Of a stretch of 39,246 nt of DNA, positions 1 through 8,368 are shown piece by piece; positions within the stretch are counted from its first letter, which is position 1; each line of letters starts with the position of its first letter. The DNA is from Bordetella parapertussis (GTDB lineage Bacteria; Cyanobacteriota; Cyanobacteriia; PCC-6307; Cyanobiaceae): positions 1 through 39,246 of the forward strand of contig CALPMR020000003.1 in NCBI GenBank assembly GCA_943324725.2, given 5' to 3'. The translations under genes were made by a program, and so were the position numbers. Below the pieces are notes generated by a model. The model saw nothing but the letters and a program-made list of their open reading frames with translations, had not been told where the DNA came from and ran no database searches.

Positions 1-2
1 AC

Positions 3-137
3 GGCAACCTTCTGAGCCCGGAACGGCGGCGCGGGGCCGTGGTGGTTCTGCAGCAGCGTTGCCAGGCCTCCGAACGCCTCGCCTGCCTGGTGGTGGGCCA
101 GGGCTGGTTCAGAGTGATTCGCCGTCTCCTGGCCTGA
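3..137 (+). pseudogene. IS3-family transposase (OrfB N-terminal) fragment
   Basis: An open frame entering from the left edge reads SPERRRGAVVVLQQRCQASE and then RLACLVVGQ. This matches the helical start of IS3-family OrfB transposases (SPxRRRxAVxxLQxRxxxSERRACRVxGQ). Directly after VGQ the similarity stops and the frame ends at a TGA, so the DDE integrase domain is absent. It is a decayed remnant. The window edge hides whether anything intact lies upstream. The assignment rests on motif recognition alone. Confidence 0.55.
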
Positions 138-179
138 GCTGTCAGCCTTCGGTTCACTGAGCGGGCTTGCTTCGTCTCT

Positions 180-665
180 GTGCCCGACAACGGCTTCGCT
201 GCGACTGATCTCGATCTGATCAGCTTCCTCACGGCGATCCCAGACGCCTGGATGTGGCGCGGGGTTCGTATTCCTGCCTGGTCCTTGCTGCCGCTGGCCG
301 TGCTCGGGATCCTCAGCGGCCGCGAAAATCTGCGAGATCTGGAGCGTTTTGCTCGACGCCATTCTGCGGTGCTTGGCCAGGAGCTGGGGATCGAACTGCG
401 GCGGCCCCCATCGGATTCGGCCCAGGGGCTCCGCCACATTGGCCTGCGGCCAGGTCGCCGTTCCGTCTTGCTGCAGGTGGACGTGGTGGCCCTGTGCACC
501 GCCCTCCGAGCGTGGACCATTGCCCAGATCCTTACAGCGCTGCTGGCGATGGAGATGCGGCAGCCCAGGCTCGAACTGATCCAATGCTTTGAATCAGTTC
601 GGGGGATCAAGGCGTCGGCGGTGCTGCCCTCGATGAGCTGGCTCAGCTCGGAGGCGCCACTATGA
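180..665 (+). pseudogene. ISAs1-family transposase remnant (N-terminal domain only)
   Basis: A GTG-started frame of 161 codons. Residues about 15-115 (FLTAIPDAWMWRGVRIPAW, then LAVLGILSGRENLRDLERFA, then a late LRAW motif) fit the transposase-associated N-terminal domain of ISAs1/H-repeat elements, usually LxxIPDPRxxRGxRYPL...LLAGxxSLRxI. The usual Asp-Pro-Arg is degraded to Asp-Ala-Trp. The catalytic DDE domain, which would make the protein about 370 residues, is missing. It is therefore a truncated, probably inactive copy lying right behind an unrelated IS3 fragment, which marks this edge as an insertion hot spot. The remaining bases to 840 show no gene. Confidence 0.6.
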
Positions 666-840
666 GTGTGGGTGATGGTCTGTGTTCGGTTTGGTGGAAG
701 TGTCACCTCACATGGGACTGATCATGAGCTGGCATGACGGCTGGACCAGCATGATCAAGACATGGATTTGGCGGCGAAAGGAAGTTTGACCAGCCAGCCA
801 GGCATGGATGCATCGTGCTAGAACTATGTAAGATCGGAGC

Positions 841-2781
841 CTAAAACTTGTAATGTTTCAAGACTTCTGGATTCTTGATTGCAATGGCTTTGTTTGAAAG
901 CAGGGCTTTTTTAAGCTCGTCCGCAGCAGGTGATTTCGGATAAACCATGAAAAGGTCGTAACGATCATTCGGACCTGCGGACTTTGTGTAGGGGACGAGA
1001 TACATGTCGTAGCCCAGGCTGCGGGCCCCATTGAATATGGCTTGATTCATCTGATGCCAGCCGCAATATCCATCATCAACAGTATCGCCGGATTTTGCAC
1101 AATTCCTTCCGACCTCAAGGAGGCTCTTCCTTTCATGTTTTAGTGTTAGCCTGGTGAAGTCAACATGCATGCTAATGAGATCTGGTTTTTTGCTCACAAC
1201 ATAGGAGGCGTCTTGGAGTGGGGCTTGCGAAAATTCCGGAGTGTTGAGCCCCCATGTATCTACTGAAGGTATTCCGGAATAGTAGCTAAGTCTGCCGGCT
1301 TCCGTCACAAACATGCTGCGGAGATTCTTCTTCGTGTTTACAGTCCTTAAATCAAGGCTTAGCGGATAGATATTGTTATCAAATCTCAATCGGAAATATT
1401 CCACATAGCCTGTAGCAACTGACTTAAGCTTGATATTGGCTTGTATGGACACAAGAATCAGAACAAGAGTCCCCAGAGGCAACAGTGAGCCAATGTTCCT
1501 GCCATTGTTGAGTGGACTCTGCTTAACATAGATAAGCAAGAAGCACCCCAGAAAAGCAGCCGAAACTCCCAGTAAAGGCGCGTGAAATCGATCCCATACA
1601 TTCTGAATAAGGTTAAATCGACTCAAATACAGCGACTGATAGATATAAAAACAAAGCCAAGTGAAAAAGCCGGCTAACCAAAAAGTTAATTGCTGTGTGC
1701 GAGATGAACTGGCCATAGCGGTGGCTTCCGAGTTTGTCTGTTGGCTGGACGAAGCGATCCCTGATTGATCGAGCCTGTTTCTGTTCTTGGCCGACAGCAA
1801 TCGGCAGCAGCACAGCAGCAGACCAATCGCCAGAACGATAGTCGCGGAAAGATGGTTGTATCCATTGGATGTCAGTTCCGCTGGTAGGCGCCTGGCCAAT
1901 GAAATCAAGTCACTGTCCTGAGATTGCTTGACATAATATGGCAAAGGAAATGCTCTTTGATAATATAATGCTCTTGATGCCCAGTAGAGCGTGAAGATCA
2001 AGGCAGGGATTGCTGCTGTCCGGAGGTGAGCAGAAGCAGGTCTCTGCTTGGTTTTCTTCCTATTTCGGCCAGGATAATATAATTCTGGTAGTCCGGCTTC
2101 AAATTTTATCGTATGATCAGAGTCGTCTCCTGGTCGGTCGCCAACCAATTCAAAAAGTAAGAATGGAGCAACAATGACCAAGTAGTAGGCAATGCTATCT
2201 GGACGAAGCAGAACATAGTACACGCTGGATGCTAGGAATAGCCGATCATATAGTCTGAACAGGCTGGATGCAAAGATTATCCCCAGTAGGCACATCTGAG
2301 CAAGTGTCGAAAATCCGCCAAAACCAGAAATAGAAATGCCACTGCAGAAAATGATTACCAGAACCGAGCAGAAGGCAATGAGTGGATTGAGTGATGTCAC
2401 TTCGAGCTTTAACGTCTTTCTGATCGTCCAAAACCTGTAAGCAAGCAGAGCCAGAAAGAGGCTGTTCAGCAAGCCCGAACCGATATGATTGGAAATGCCG
2501 ACCTTTTGCAGAATGGCAATTGAAATCATCCAGCCAAAATCGGTTGCTCCTTCTGCCCTTTCCCCTCCAGCAACATATGAAATCACCCCTGTGTTGGCAA
2601 GGTTTTGTGAGTAGTTATATAGAATAGCGGCGTCTTCGTCAGGTATGCCAATCGCTCCAGCTGCGATCACAAAAAGCAGGACGGCCGATATGATTGAAAC
2701 GAGTATCAGGGCTGCTCGTCTGTGGGATTGCTTGTGTTCCATGGTGGTGTTGTCGGAATCTTTTAGACGCTGCGCTATCAC
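841..2781 (-). CDS. GT-C type membrane glycosyltransferase (arabinosyl/mannosyltransferase-like)
   Basis: A 646-residue polytopic membrane protein with about ten hydrophobic segments, the first at residues about 23-45. Right after it comes an acidic loop, IPDEDAAILYNYSQNL (D48/E49/D50), followed by GGERAEGATDFGW. This is the arrangement of GT-C enzymes of the AftB/ArnT type (xDDAFISxRYAxNL...GGExVEGxTN), where the loop Asp binds the polyprenyl-phosphate sugar. The C-terminal soluble part has DTWGLNTPEF, like the DxxGLTDPE of that family. The donor and acceptor are unknown; cell-surface glycan or glycoprotein decoration is an inference. The start is uncertain: GTG at 2781 or ATG at 2742, neither with a clear ribosome site. 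Base composition is clearly AT-richer than its neighbours, which suggests horizontal transfer. It has no operon partner. Confidence 0.75.
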   Translation of the reverse strand: MIAQRLKDSDNTTMEHKQSHRRAALILVSIISAVLLFVIAAGAIGIPDEDAAILYNYSQNLANTGVISYVAGGERAEGATDFGWMISIAILQKVGISNHIGSGLLNSLFLALLAYRFWTIRKTLKLEVTSLNPLIAFCSVLVIIFCSGISISGFGGFSTLAQMCLLGIIFASSLFRLYDRLFLASSVYYVLLRPDSIAYYLVIVAPFLLFELVGDRPGDDSDHTIKFEAGLPELYYPGRNRKKTKQRPASAHLRTAAIPALIFTLYWASRALYYQRAFPLPYYVKQSQDSDLISLARRLPAELTSNGYNHLSATIVLAIGLLLCCCRLLSAKNRNRLDQSGIASSSQQTNSEATAMASSSRTQQLTFWLAGFFTWLCFYIYQSLYLSRFNLIQNVWDRFHAPLLGVSAAFLGCFLLIYVKQSPLNNGRNIGSLLPLGTLVLILVSIQANIKLKSVATGYVEYFRLRFDNNIYPLSLDLRTVNTKKNLRSMFVTEAGRLSYYSGIPSVDTWGLNTPEFSQAPLQDASYVVSKKPDLISMHVDFTRLTLKHERKSLLEVGRNCAKSGDTVDDGYCGWHQMNQAIFNGARSLGYDMYLVPYTKSAGPNDRYDLFMVYPKSPAADELKKALLSNKAIAIKNPEVLKHYKF

Positions 2782-4293
2782 GGAGATAGCTTACAGTGTC
2801 AATCAACCTTTTGATATGGCTCCGCCTGTTCGCGGCCGGCGCATCACCGTTTTTATTTTTGACTTGACGCCAAGAAGGGCCTTTCTTTTTTTGTATAACT
2901 TTGCCGTTCCCGCGGTGCATGAATTCTGGATTTTGCATCCCTTGATTCTTGCTTCTGATCGTCTGGAGTTTTTCCCTGGATAGAGTCTTGTATCTGCCAC
3001 CGCCACCTCATCATCAAGCTGCTTCAGCAGTTCCAGTCGTGCAGGCACGGTAGCTGGTACGTCGGCCGTTGGCAGTCCATCGTCACCTCACCCTGGGAGC
3101 GGGCTGATCTGTTTCGCTGGATCCTCGATCGGAATTACTTCAGACCAGTGCTGATGTTCGGCGACTAATGTGCCCCTGCAGCTCCTGGCTGTACCGCATC
3201 AGCTGAGCTGCCTTCTTCGCTATGCTGAATGGTCGTTCAGGAGGTGAGCCGAGCCGTCGAGATGGTTCCACTTCTGTCGGCCATCGTGCGGAGGGAGGAA
3301 TCGGACAATTGTTTGCTGTTTACCCGCTTGTTGCTCGCCCACTGGGCGATTCCAGACTTGATCGCAGGCCTGCGCCAGAGCACCTTCAGCAATTCTCCAG
3401 GCTGGAATCAAGATTCTGATGCCGGGTTCTGGCCGTGTCGTGGAGCGCATCGGCCGGAGCAGCAGGATTCAGCAGCAGCAGACGGCGATGGTGGCCGTAG
3501 ATCTGCCCCTCGCTGCCATAGGGTTCTGAGTTGGCAACGTTATGCCACACTGTAACGATAGCTGTTTCAGGTTGCGGCCATTTCTGCCAGCAAGGACGAC
3601 TAGCCCCGATGGCGTGTTTCCCCACACTTTTCAAGGAGGTGGTGATCGGAATCAAGCACAAAAGCGGCTCCGTGAACAAGCCTCTCTGGTCCATCCCCGC
3701 CACCGTGGGGTAACCAAGCAGCGCTGTTCTTGCTCTACGGCTTGAACCCTTCCCGCTGACCCGCGCTAATCCCCAGTACCAGATGCTGATGGTGGTGTTG
3801 CTCGCATCGGTGCTCACGGTTTCAACTGCCCGATCCGATCAAGCCGATCGATCGTCGCTCGCTCGCCCCCTGGGCCGCCGTCCAATTGGGCGATTTCGCC
3901 GTAGGACCCTCCATGCTCATGGGCTATCCAGTCACCCCATCACCGAATCGCGCCTCAGCTTCTTGCTGGTGCTCCCCTGTTGTGTGCTGCACGCCCTGCA
4001 CGGAGAAGCGCTCTCTTCGTCCCCACCAGGGCCAGGCTCTGGGTTTCTCGTTGGTTTGGGCCGCGCCCCAGCTCAGGGGCCACGCAGGCAGGTCTGGACC
4101 AGGCTGCCTGGGGCACCTCCCCACCTTCATCAGGGTCGCCAGCAATCGGCTGTCACCAAGCTGGCTGCTGATTGTCGTGCCCTGGGGCGCAGCAGATCCG
4201 GGCAAGGGCCCACCAGAACCATCGACGGTGTTAGAGGTGACAGCGATGCATCCGGCACAACGTCCAGGATCGTGTCCCTAAGAGGATCGAGTC
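2782..4293. other. Gene-poor stretch with decayed fragments
   Basis: About 1.5 kb without a convincing gene. Short frames occur on both strands, but none has recognisable motifs or a ribosome site. One fragment, + strand about 2959-3168, ends GSWYVGRWQSIVTSPWERAD then LFRWILDRNYFRP and a TAA. It has protein-like composition and no start codon, and looks like the tail of a lost gene that I could not assign. From about 3783 to 4290 the reading is GC-rich with shadow frames only. Confidence 0.4.
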
Positions 4294-4566
4294 ATGGCAT
4301 CCCCGAGAGGTCACTTGCTTGTTTCAGCCAACCCTGCCACCAGGGCCTACCGGCTCATTGACGACTTCCTGCAGCCCCATCCGCACCTGGACGGGCTCTA
4401 TGACTCGATCGAGGAGGCCATCCGTGATGCCATCGGCTGGCTGGAAGGCCTTGAGCCGATCGCCGGCCAGGCCTCCATCGGTCTGGAGGTGAGTACCAAC
4501 AACGGCGACTGGCGCACCATCCGCCAACCGGCGCAGCTGCTCTGCCGTTGGCCGCTGGCTGCCTGA
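4294..4566 (+). CDS. Small conserved-looking cyanobacterial protein, function unknown
   Basis: A 90-residue soluble protein starting ATG in a GAGTC-ATG context. The core reads YRLIDDFLQPHPHLDGLYDS, then IEEAIRDAIGWLEGL, and ends in a short beta-rich tail (IGLEVSTNNGDWRTI). It has no signal peptide, membrane segment or Cys motif. The predicted order is helix, helix, strand, which resembles the many small alpha/beta proteins of picocyanobacteria. Codon use is coding-like, with strong third-position G/C. It stands alone between two gene-poor stretches. I do not recognise a named domain. Confidence 0.65.
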   Translation: MASPRGHLLVSANPATRAYRLIDDFLQPHPHLDGLYDSIEEAIRDAIGWLEGLEPIAGQASIGLEVSTNNGDWRTIRQPAQLLCRWPLAA

Positions 4567-5203
4567 TGCACGGTGAGCTGCAGCAGTGGAACAGCGTCTC
4601 AAGTCCGATCCAGGCTGCAGGGCCCGTGCTGTGTCCGACCGCCTGGTTCGGTTGGCAGCAGCCCCTTGCGGGCCTCCGCGACCGATCTGCCAGGAGGCGC
4701 TCGCTTCCAGGCCTGAGCACCTGTCACCAGTCCGTTCATCGCCCTTGATCGCCGCAGCCATGGACCTCAGCCGAGCCTGAGCTCCATGGCCTCGGGCCTG
4801 CCCTTCCCTGGCCATGGGACTCTCGCCACCGTCATCGACCTGTCCCGATGGCGGTCCAACTCGGGCGTAGTTCGTTAGTTCTTGCCCCAGCCCGCGCAGG
4901 CTGTCAAGTGCCTGGTGAACCAATCGCGGCTTTCCACAACTGCACCGCCCCAGCCGCCCCAAAGCCCTGCCTCCTGTGGAAAAAAGGGGGTTAAACGGGG
5001 GAAAACGTGCTGAAGGTGGGGAAATCGTCAGCCGATCACCACCACTGATGCTGCTAAGTCTCTTGAGACAACTTCCGGGACTGGAGGGTTAAGTTAACTG
5101 AGTCCACACATTCCTCCTGCGGTTTCTACGAAAAAACCGGCGAAATTATTGATAGCCATCACCCCTGGCAGGCTCTGGGCTGGTGCCGCCCGAGCCAGCC
5201 AGC
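4567..5203. other. Intergenic stretch with DnaA-box-like sites and small inverted repeats
   Basis: No gene is supported here. The stretch 4925-5150 is AT-richer. It holds TGTGGAAAA (4975-4983), a perfect reverse copy of the cyanobacterial DnaA box TTTTCCACA, and a one-mismatch copy CTTTCCACA near 4930. It also has the near-palindromes GTCTC-TT-GAGAC (about 5058) and GTTAA-G-TTAAC (about 5087). Whether these bind a protein is not known. On the minus strand this lies downstream of cbiX. Confidence 0.35.
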
Positions 5204-6517
5204 TCAGCCGCCCGGGGGGCGCAGGCTGCGAGGCCCGAGCGGGTGATCGGCGTGGGGATAGCGCACATGGTGATGCCCCTGGTGCGCTCCTTGCACCTGG
5301 CTGCTGCCATCGTCCTGTCCACCATCGTCGTGGGCACCATCGCCATGCTCACCATTGCCGTGGACACCATCGCCGTGGAGGTGGGGGTCGTGAGGGTGGC
5401 CAGGACCGTGATCGTGATCGTGGGATGGCTTGTGAGCATCAAGGCCCCCATGGGGCTGGCCATGGCTGGCCTCAACAGCTGGGCCCGCCCCAGGGAGTGG
5501 GATGCCATCGGCCTGGCAGGCCCCGGTGCACTCGGCTTCACAGAGCTGGCAGCTTTCCACCAGGCCCTCGACATGATGATGGTGGCTGTGCTGGGGGGCC
5601 CCCACCTCCTGCTCGAAACCGAGCACCTGGGCCCGGTATTTGCAGAGAGAGCAGTTCATGTCGGTATCGCCGCGCAGCACCTCCGCCACCCGCTCCTTGA
5701 AGGTGTCCAGCACCAGGGGGTGATCCCCCAGGTAGGAGGCTTCCAGGAAGTCGACGTCGGGATGGTCCGCTGCCACCAACTGGGTGTGCTGGCGGATGCG
5801 GCTGACCAGGACGCCTGAAAACAGGAAGTAGGGAAAGACGACGATGCGGCGATAGCCGAGCCGCACCGCCTGGCGCAGTCCCGGTTCCACCAGCGGGAAG
5901 GTGACCCCGGAGTAGACCGTCTCGCCCCAGCCGAAGCCGAAGCCCTCCACCAGCATCCGCGTCACCTTGGCCACATTGGAGTTGGCGTCCGGATCGGAGG
6001 AGCCCCGACCGACCACCACCAGCAGGGTGTCGTGCAGGGGCACCGGCGCCCCACCTGAGTGCCTGAGGCGGGCATCGGCAGTCTCAATCGAGTCGCGGAT
6101 GCGGGCGCCAGCCGCCTGAATCATCTTGAGATCCACCCCCAGCTCGCGGCCGTAATCGATGCGCAGCCCCGTTTCGGCCGCATAGCTGTTGAGCACCGAG
6201 GGGATGTCGTTCTTGGCATGGCCGGCAGCGAACAACATCGCCGGCACCGCCAGCACCTGGCTCACCCCCTGGCGGCGCAGGGCATCGAGTCCATCGCGCA
6301 GGATCGGCCGTGCGAATTCCAGATAGCCGTATTCCACGGGCACGGGCGCCAGGTGTTGCTGCAACTGCTGGGCCAGGGCGGCGAATTCGCCAACGGCCAG
6401 GCGGTTGCGACTGCCGTGGCCGCAGACCAGGACACCGATGCGGCCATGGGGGCCGTTGGCGGGGACGGGAGCCGGGGCCGCAAGCGGCCCGTCAGCATTG
6501 CTGGAGAGGGAAGCCAT
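5204..6517 (-). CDS. cbiX: Long-form sirohydrochlorin chelatase CbiX with Fe-S motif and His-rich tail
   Basis: Inserts a metal (cobalt, or iron for siroheme) into sirohydrochlorin in the cytoplasm. It has 437 residues in two chelatase halves. The first begins VLVCGHGSRNRLAVGEF (His34) and includes AMLFAAGHAKNDIP (His100). The second begins VVVGRGSSDPDANSN (residues 168-181). Then comes MNCSLC (287-292), the MxCxxC motif known to hold a [4Fe-4S] centre in the Bacillus megaterium long CbiX. A second Cys cluster follows (C323, C326, C330, C334), and then a tail of about 95 residues with about 19 His in HGDG/HGNG-type repeats. The start ATG at 6517 is chosen because the frame further upstream runs antisense to the ParB-like gene and lacks homology. 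A perfect 17-bp palindrome lies 88 nt upstream of the start. Cobalt versus iron cannot be decided from sequence. Confidence 0.9.
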   Translation of the reverse strand: MASLSSNADGPLAAPAPVPANGPHGRIGVLVCGHGSRNRLAVGEFAALAQQLQQHLAPVPVEYGYLEFARPILRDGLDALRRQGVSQVLAVPAMLFAAGHAKNDIPSVLNSYAAETGLRIDYGRELGVDLKMIQAAGARIRDSIETADARLRHSGGAPVPLHDTLLVVVGRGSSDPDANSNVAKVTRMLVEGFGFGWGETVYSGVTFPLVEPGLRQAVRLGYRRIVVFPYFLFSGVLVSRIRQHTQLVAADHPDVDFLEASYLGDHPLVLDTFKERVAEVLRGDTDMNCSLCKYRAQVLGFEQEVGAPQHSHHHHVEGLVESCQLCEAECTGACQADGIPLPGAGPAVEASHGQPHGGLDAHKPSHDHDHGPGHPHDPHLHGDGVHGNGEHGDGAHDDGGQDDGSSQVQGAHQGHHHVRYPHADHPLGPRSLRPPGG

Positions 6518-6605
6518 GACCCGTTTCGCCTGCCCCGACCCTATCCCCCGCCCAGTCAAGTGATTATTCCTGGCCGAAAACCAGGCCCACCGGAGGTCAA
6601 GGGAG

Positions 6606-6622
6606 TGCAACGTTACGTTGCA
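6606..6622. promoter_or_regulatory. 17-bp perfect palindrome, candidate metal-regulator operator
   Basis: TGCAACGT-T-ACGTTGCA, with 8-bp arms around one central base. It sits in the divergent intergenic region, 88 nt upstream of the cbiX start and 210 nt upstream of the ParB-like gene. Size and symmetry suit a dimeric regulator such as a Fur/Zur-family protein. The regulator is inferred, not seen. A second small stem (CCTGG/CCAGG, 6569-6585) lies between it and cbiX. I found no cobalamin riboswitch-like element here. Confidence 0.45.
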
Positions 6623-6832
6623 TTGTTGGCCGTCAGGCGAGTGCCCGGGCCGAATCGCTCCCAGGCGGACGAGCGTCGATCGGCCCAGATCGCCACCAGC
6701 GGGATCGGTGTGCTCGCCGATAGCCGCCTGGATCAGAGCAGTCCGCATCAGATCGGCATCGGCCCCCTGTTGGGCCGGGTCTGAGTCGCCAACCGCCGCG
6801 CAGCAGGCCCCGGAAAGCGCAAGGATGGCTTC

Positions 6833-7489
6833 ATGAGCCTCCAGATCCCGCCCTATGAGCCGCTGCCGGCTCCTGGCAAAGCCACGGACATCTTCAAGGT
6901 GTCCGTAGCCGCCCTGCACCCCACCCAGATGTGTGTCGGCCTGGCCGAGGTCCGCAGCCGCCAGGTCGACTTCAGTCAGGACAGTCGTGAGCAGCGCTTG
7001 CGCTATCTGAAGAGCAAGCCGGTGCCCATCGTGCGCAATGCCAGTGGCAGGCTCTGGATGGTCGACCGACACCATCGCCTGCGCGGGCTGATCGAGCTCG
7101 ATCCCGCCGCTGAGGCCTACGGCTATCTGGTGCTGGAGCTGGCCAGCAGCGATCGAGACAGTGCCCTCGACGAACTGCACCGTCGCGGCTGGCTCTACCT
7201 CTATGACGGACGGGGTCTGGGCCCGATGGTCCCGGCGCTGCTGCCTGAAACCCTGACGGGCCTGCAGGACGACCCCTATCGCAGCCTGGTCTGGAAGCTG
7301 AAGAAGGAGGGACTGATCGAACCAGCCCCCCTGATTCCCTTTCACGAGTTCCGCTGGGGGGCCTGGCTGCGTCGGCGGCCACTGCCGCCATTCAGCTCTT
7401 CGGAGCTGGAACCGGCGATGGCATCGGCGCGGACCTTGGTGCGCTCCTCCGCGGCCGCCCATCTGGCTGGCTGGAAAGGCCGGCGCTAA
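6833..7489 (+). CDS. ParB-like nuclease-fold protein (ParBc_2 type)
   Basis: A 218-residue cytoplasmic protein. Residues about 25-110 read VSVAALHPTQMCVGLAEVRS, then KPVPIVRNASGRLWMVDRHH and RLRGLIEL. This is the ParB-like fold, with the conserved D-R-H-H-R-L segment in place of the ParB nuclease/CTPase motif. The usual helix-turn-helix DNA-binding domain of true ParB is absent, so a role in chromosome partition should not be assumed. The start ATG has an AAGG about 9 nt upstream. It is divergent from cbiX across a 315-bp region. Family members are scattered in bacteria and not well characterised. Confidence 0.75.
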   Translation: MSLQIPPYEPLPAPGKATDIFKVSVAALHPTQMCVGLAEVRSRQVDFSQDSREQRLRYLKSKPVPIVRNASGRLWMVDRHHRLRGLIELDPAAEAYGYLVLELASSDRDSALDELHRRGWLYLYDGRGLGPMVPALLPETLTGLQDDPYRSLVWKLKKEGLIEPAPLIPFHEFRWGAWLRRRPLPPFSSSELEPAMASARTLVRSSAAAHLAGWKGRR

Positions 7490-8368
7490 AGCGCAGCCGA
7501 GGCCGGGTTGAATCGTGGCAGCCAGGCTGGAGCTGAGCCGCATCCTTGGCAACGAGGTCCATCACGTTCTTGCCTCTGTCTGGCAAGCATGTCGGCGCGG
7601 GAGGCAAAGGCTTTGCCGTCAGGGTCTGTGCCGCATTGGATTCGTCCAGCTTTGCCATTCCGCTAGAAACTGGCGGATGCTTTAGGCCAATAGATCAGGC
7701 GATCTTGCCGTCACTCTATTGTCAATTCCTCGGTAACTTGAGCTCCGCTGATCAGCACATTGTTGTCGTCGAAGTGATCGATTCTGAATAGCATGAGGGC
7801 TGGCTTTCGGGGAAAGGTCTGACATTTTGATCTGGAATCAAGGTGGGCAGTGATTGGGCTTTCGCTTCTATGGTTTCGCAAGATACGGTGAGAATGATCG
7901 GGGTGAACTGTCGCGCTTGATCTGCTCTGTATGGTGCGCTGAGTGCGGCTGGCTGGGGAGGGACGAGCAACCAAAAGAATGGTCTGGATGTCGTGATTTT
8001 TGAAATGCTGATCAGCAGATCGCGCCAAGTATTATACCTGGAGACGCATTATTGAGTCTCGGCAAAGGTGACAACGTCACCCGTAAAGTCGTTTACCTCT
8101 GCGCCTGGATTCGGCCTGCATGGCTGGATTGGCTTTAAGGTCAAAGCCTTTTTGATGTCTTCCAAGGCGGCTTTTCCTTGTAAACAGATTGTATCCCCTT
8201 GCCTGCCAAAAAGTGATACTTGAGGGCACAAGCGTTGAGGCCGCTGATCTCACCCTGGCCTGATCCATTTCTGATCAGGTCCTGATGGATCTCAGGCGTA
8301 TTTCCCGTCCGTGACGCCGCCCAGCACCCAGATCATTCTCTTTCTCCAACACCTCCCTGCCCCGCACC
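7490..8368. other. Long AT-rich leader before the giant repeat protein, with possible decayed fragments
   Basis: About 880 bp without a supported gene, clearly AT-richer from 7660 to 8300. On the minus strand two short frames have protein-like endings: one at 7711 with FRIDHFDDNNVLISGAQVTE, and one at 8049 with GAEVNDFTGDVVTFAE. They could be scraps of an old gene, but neither has a start or a recognisable family. A GGCAAA-GGC-TTTGCC inverted repeat lies at about 7604. The region presumably holds the promoter of the gene at 8369. Confidence 0.4.
8258..8297. repeat. Imperfect inverted repeat upstream of the giant repeat gene
   Basis: GCCTGATCCAT pairs with ATGGATCTCAGGC (two-base bulge), enclosing the palindrome CTGATCAG. 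It ends about 71 nt before the ATG at 8369, so it would fold in the 5' leader or act as an operator. There is no U tract, so it is not a standard terminator. Confidence 0.35.

Noticed and set aside
4324..4962. Minus-strand 212-codon frame over the small gene at 4294
   Set aside because: Antisense shadow; the plus strand has better composition and conserved-looking segments.
6518..6832. Possible cobalamin riboswitch upstream of cbiX
   Set aside because: No B12-box-like or other conserved riboswitch elements were seen; only a palindrome and a small stem.
6518..7552. Upstream extension of the cbiX frame giving a 782-residue protein
   Set aside because: The extension is antisense to the ParB-like gene and lacks family features; the chelatase fold begins at the ATG at 6517.
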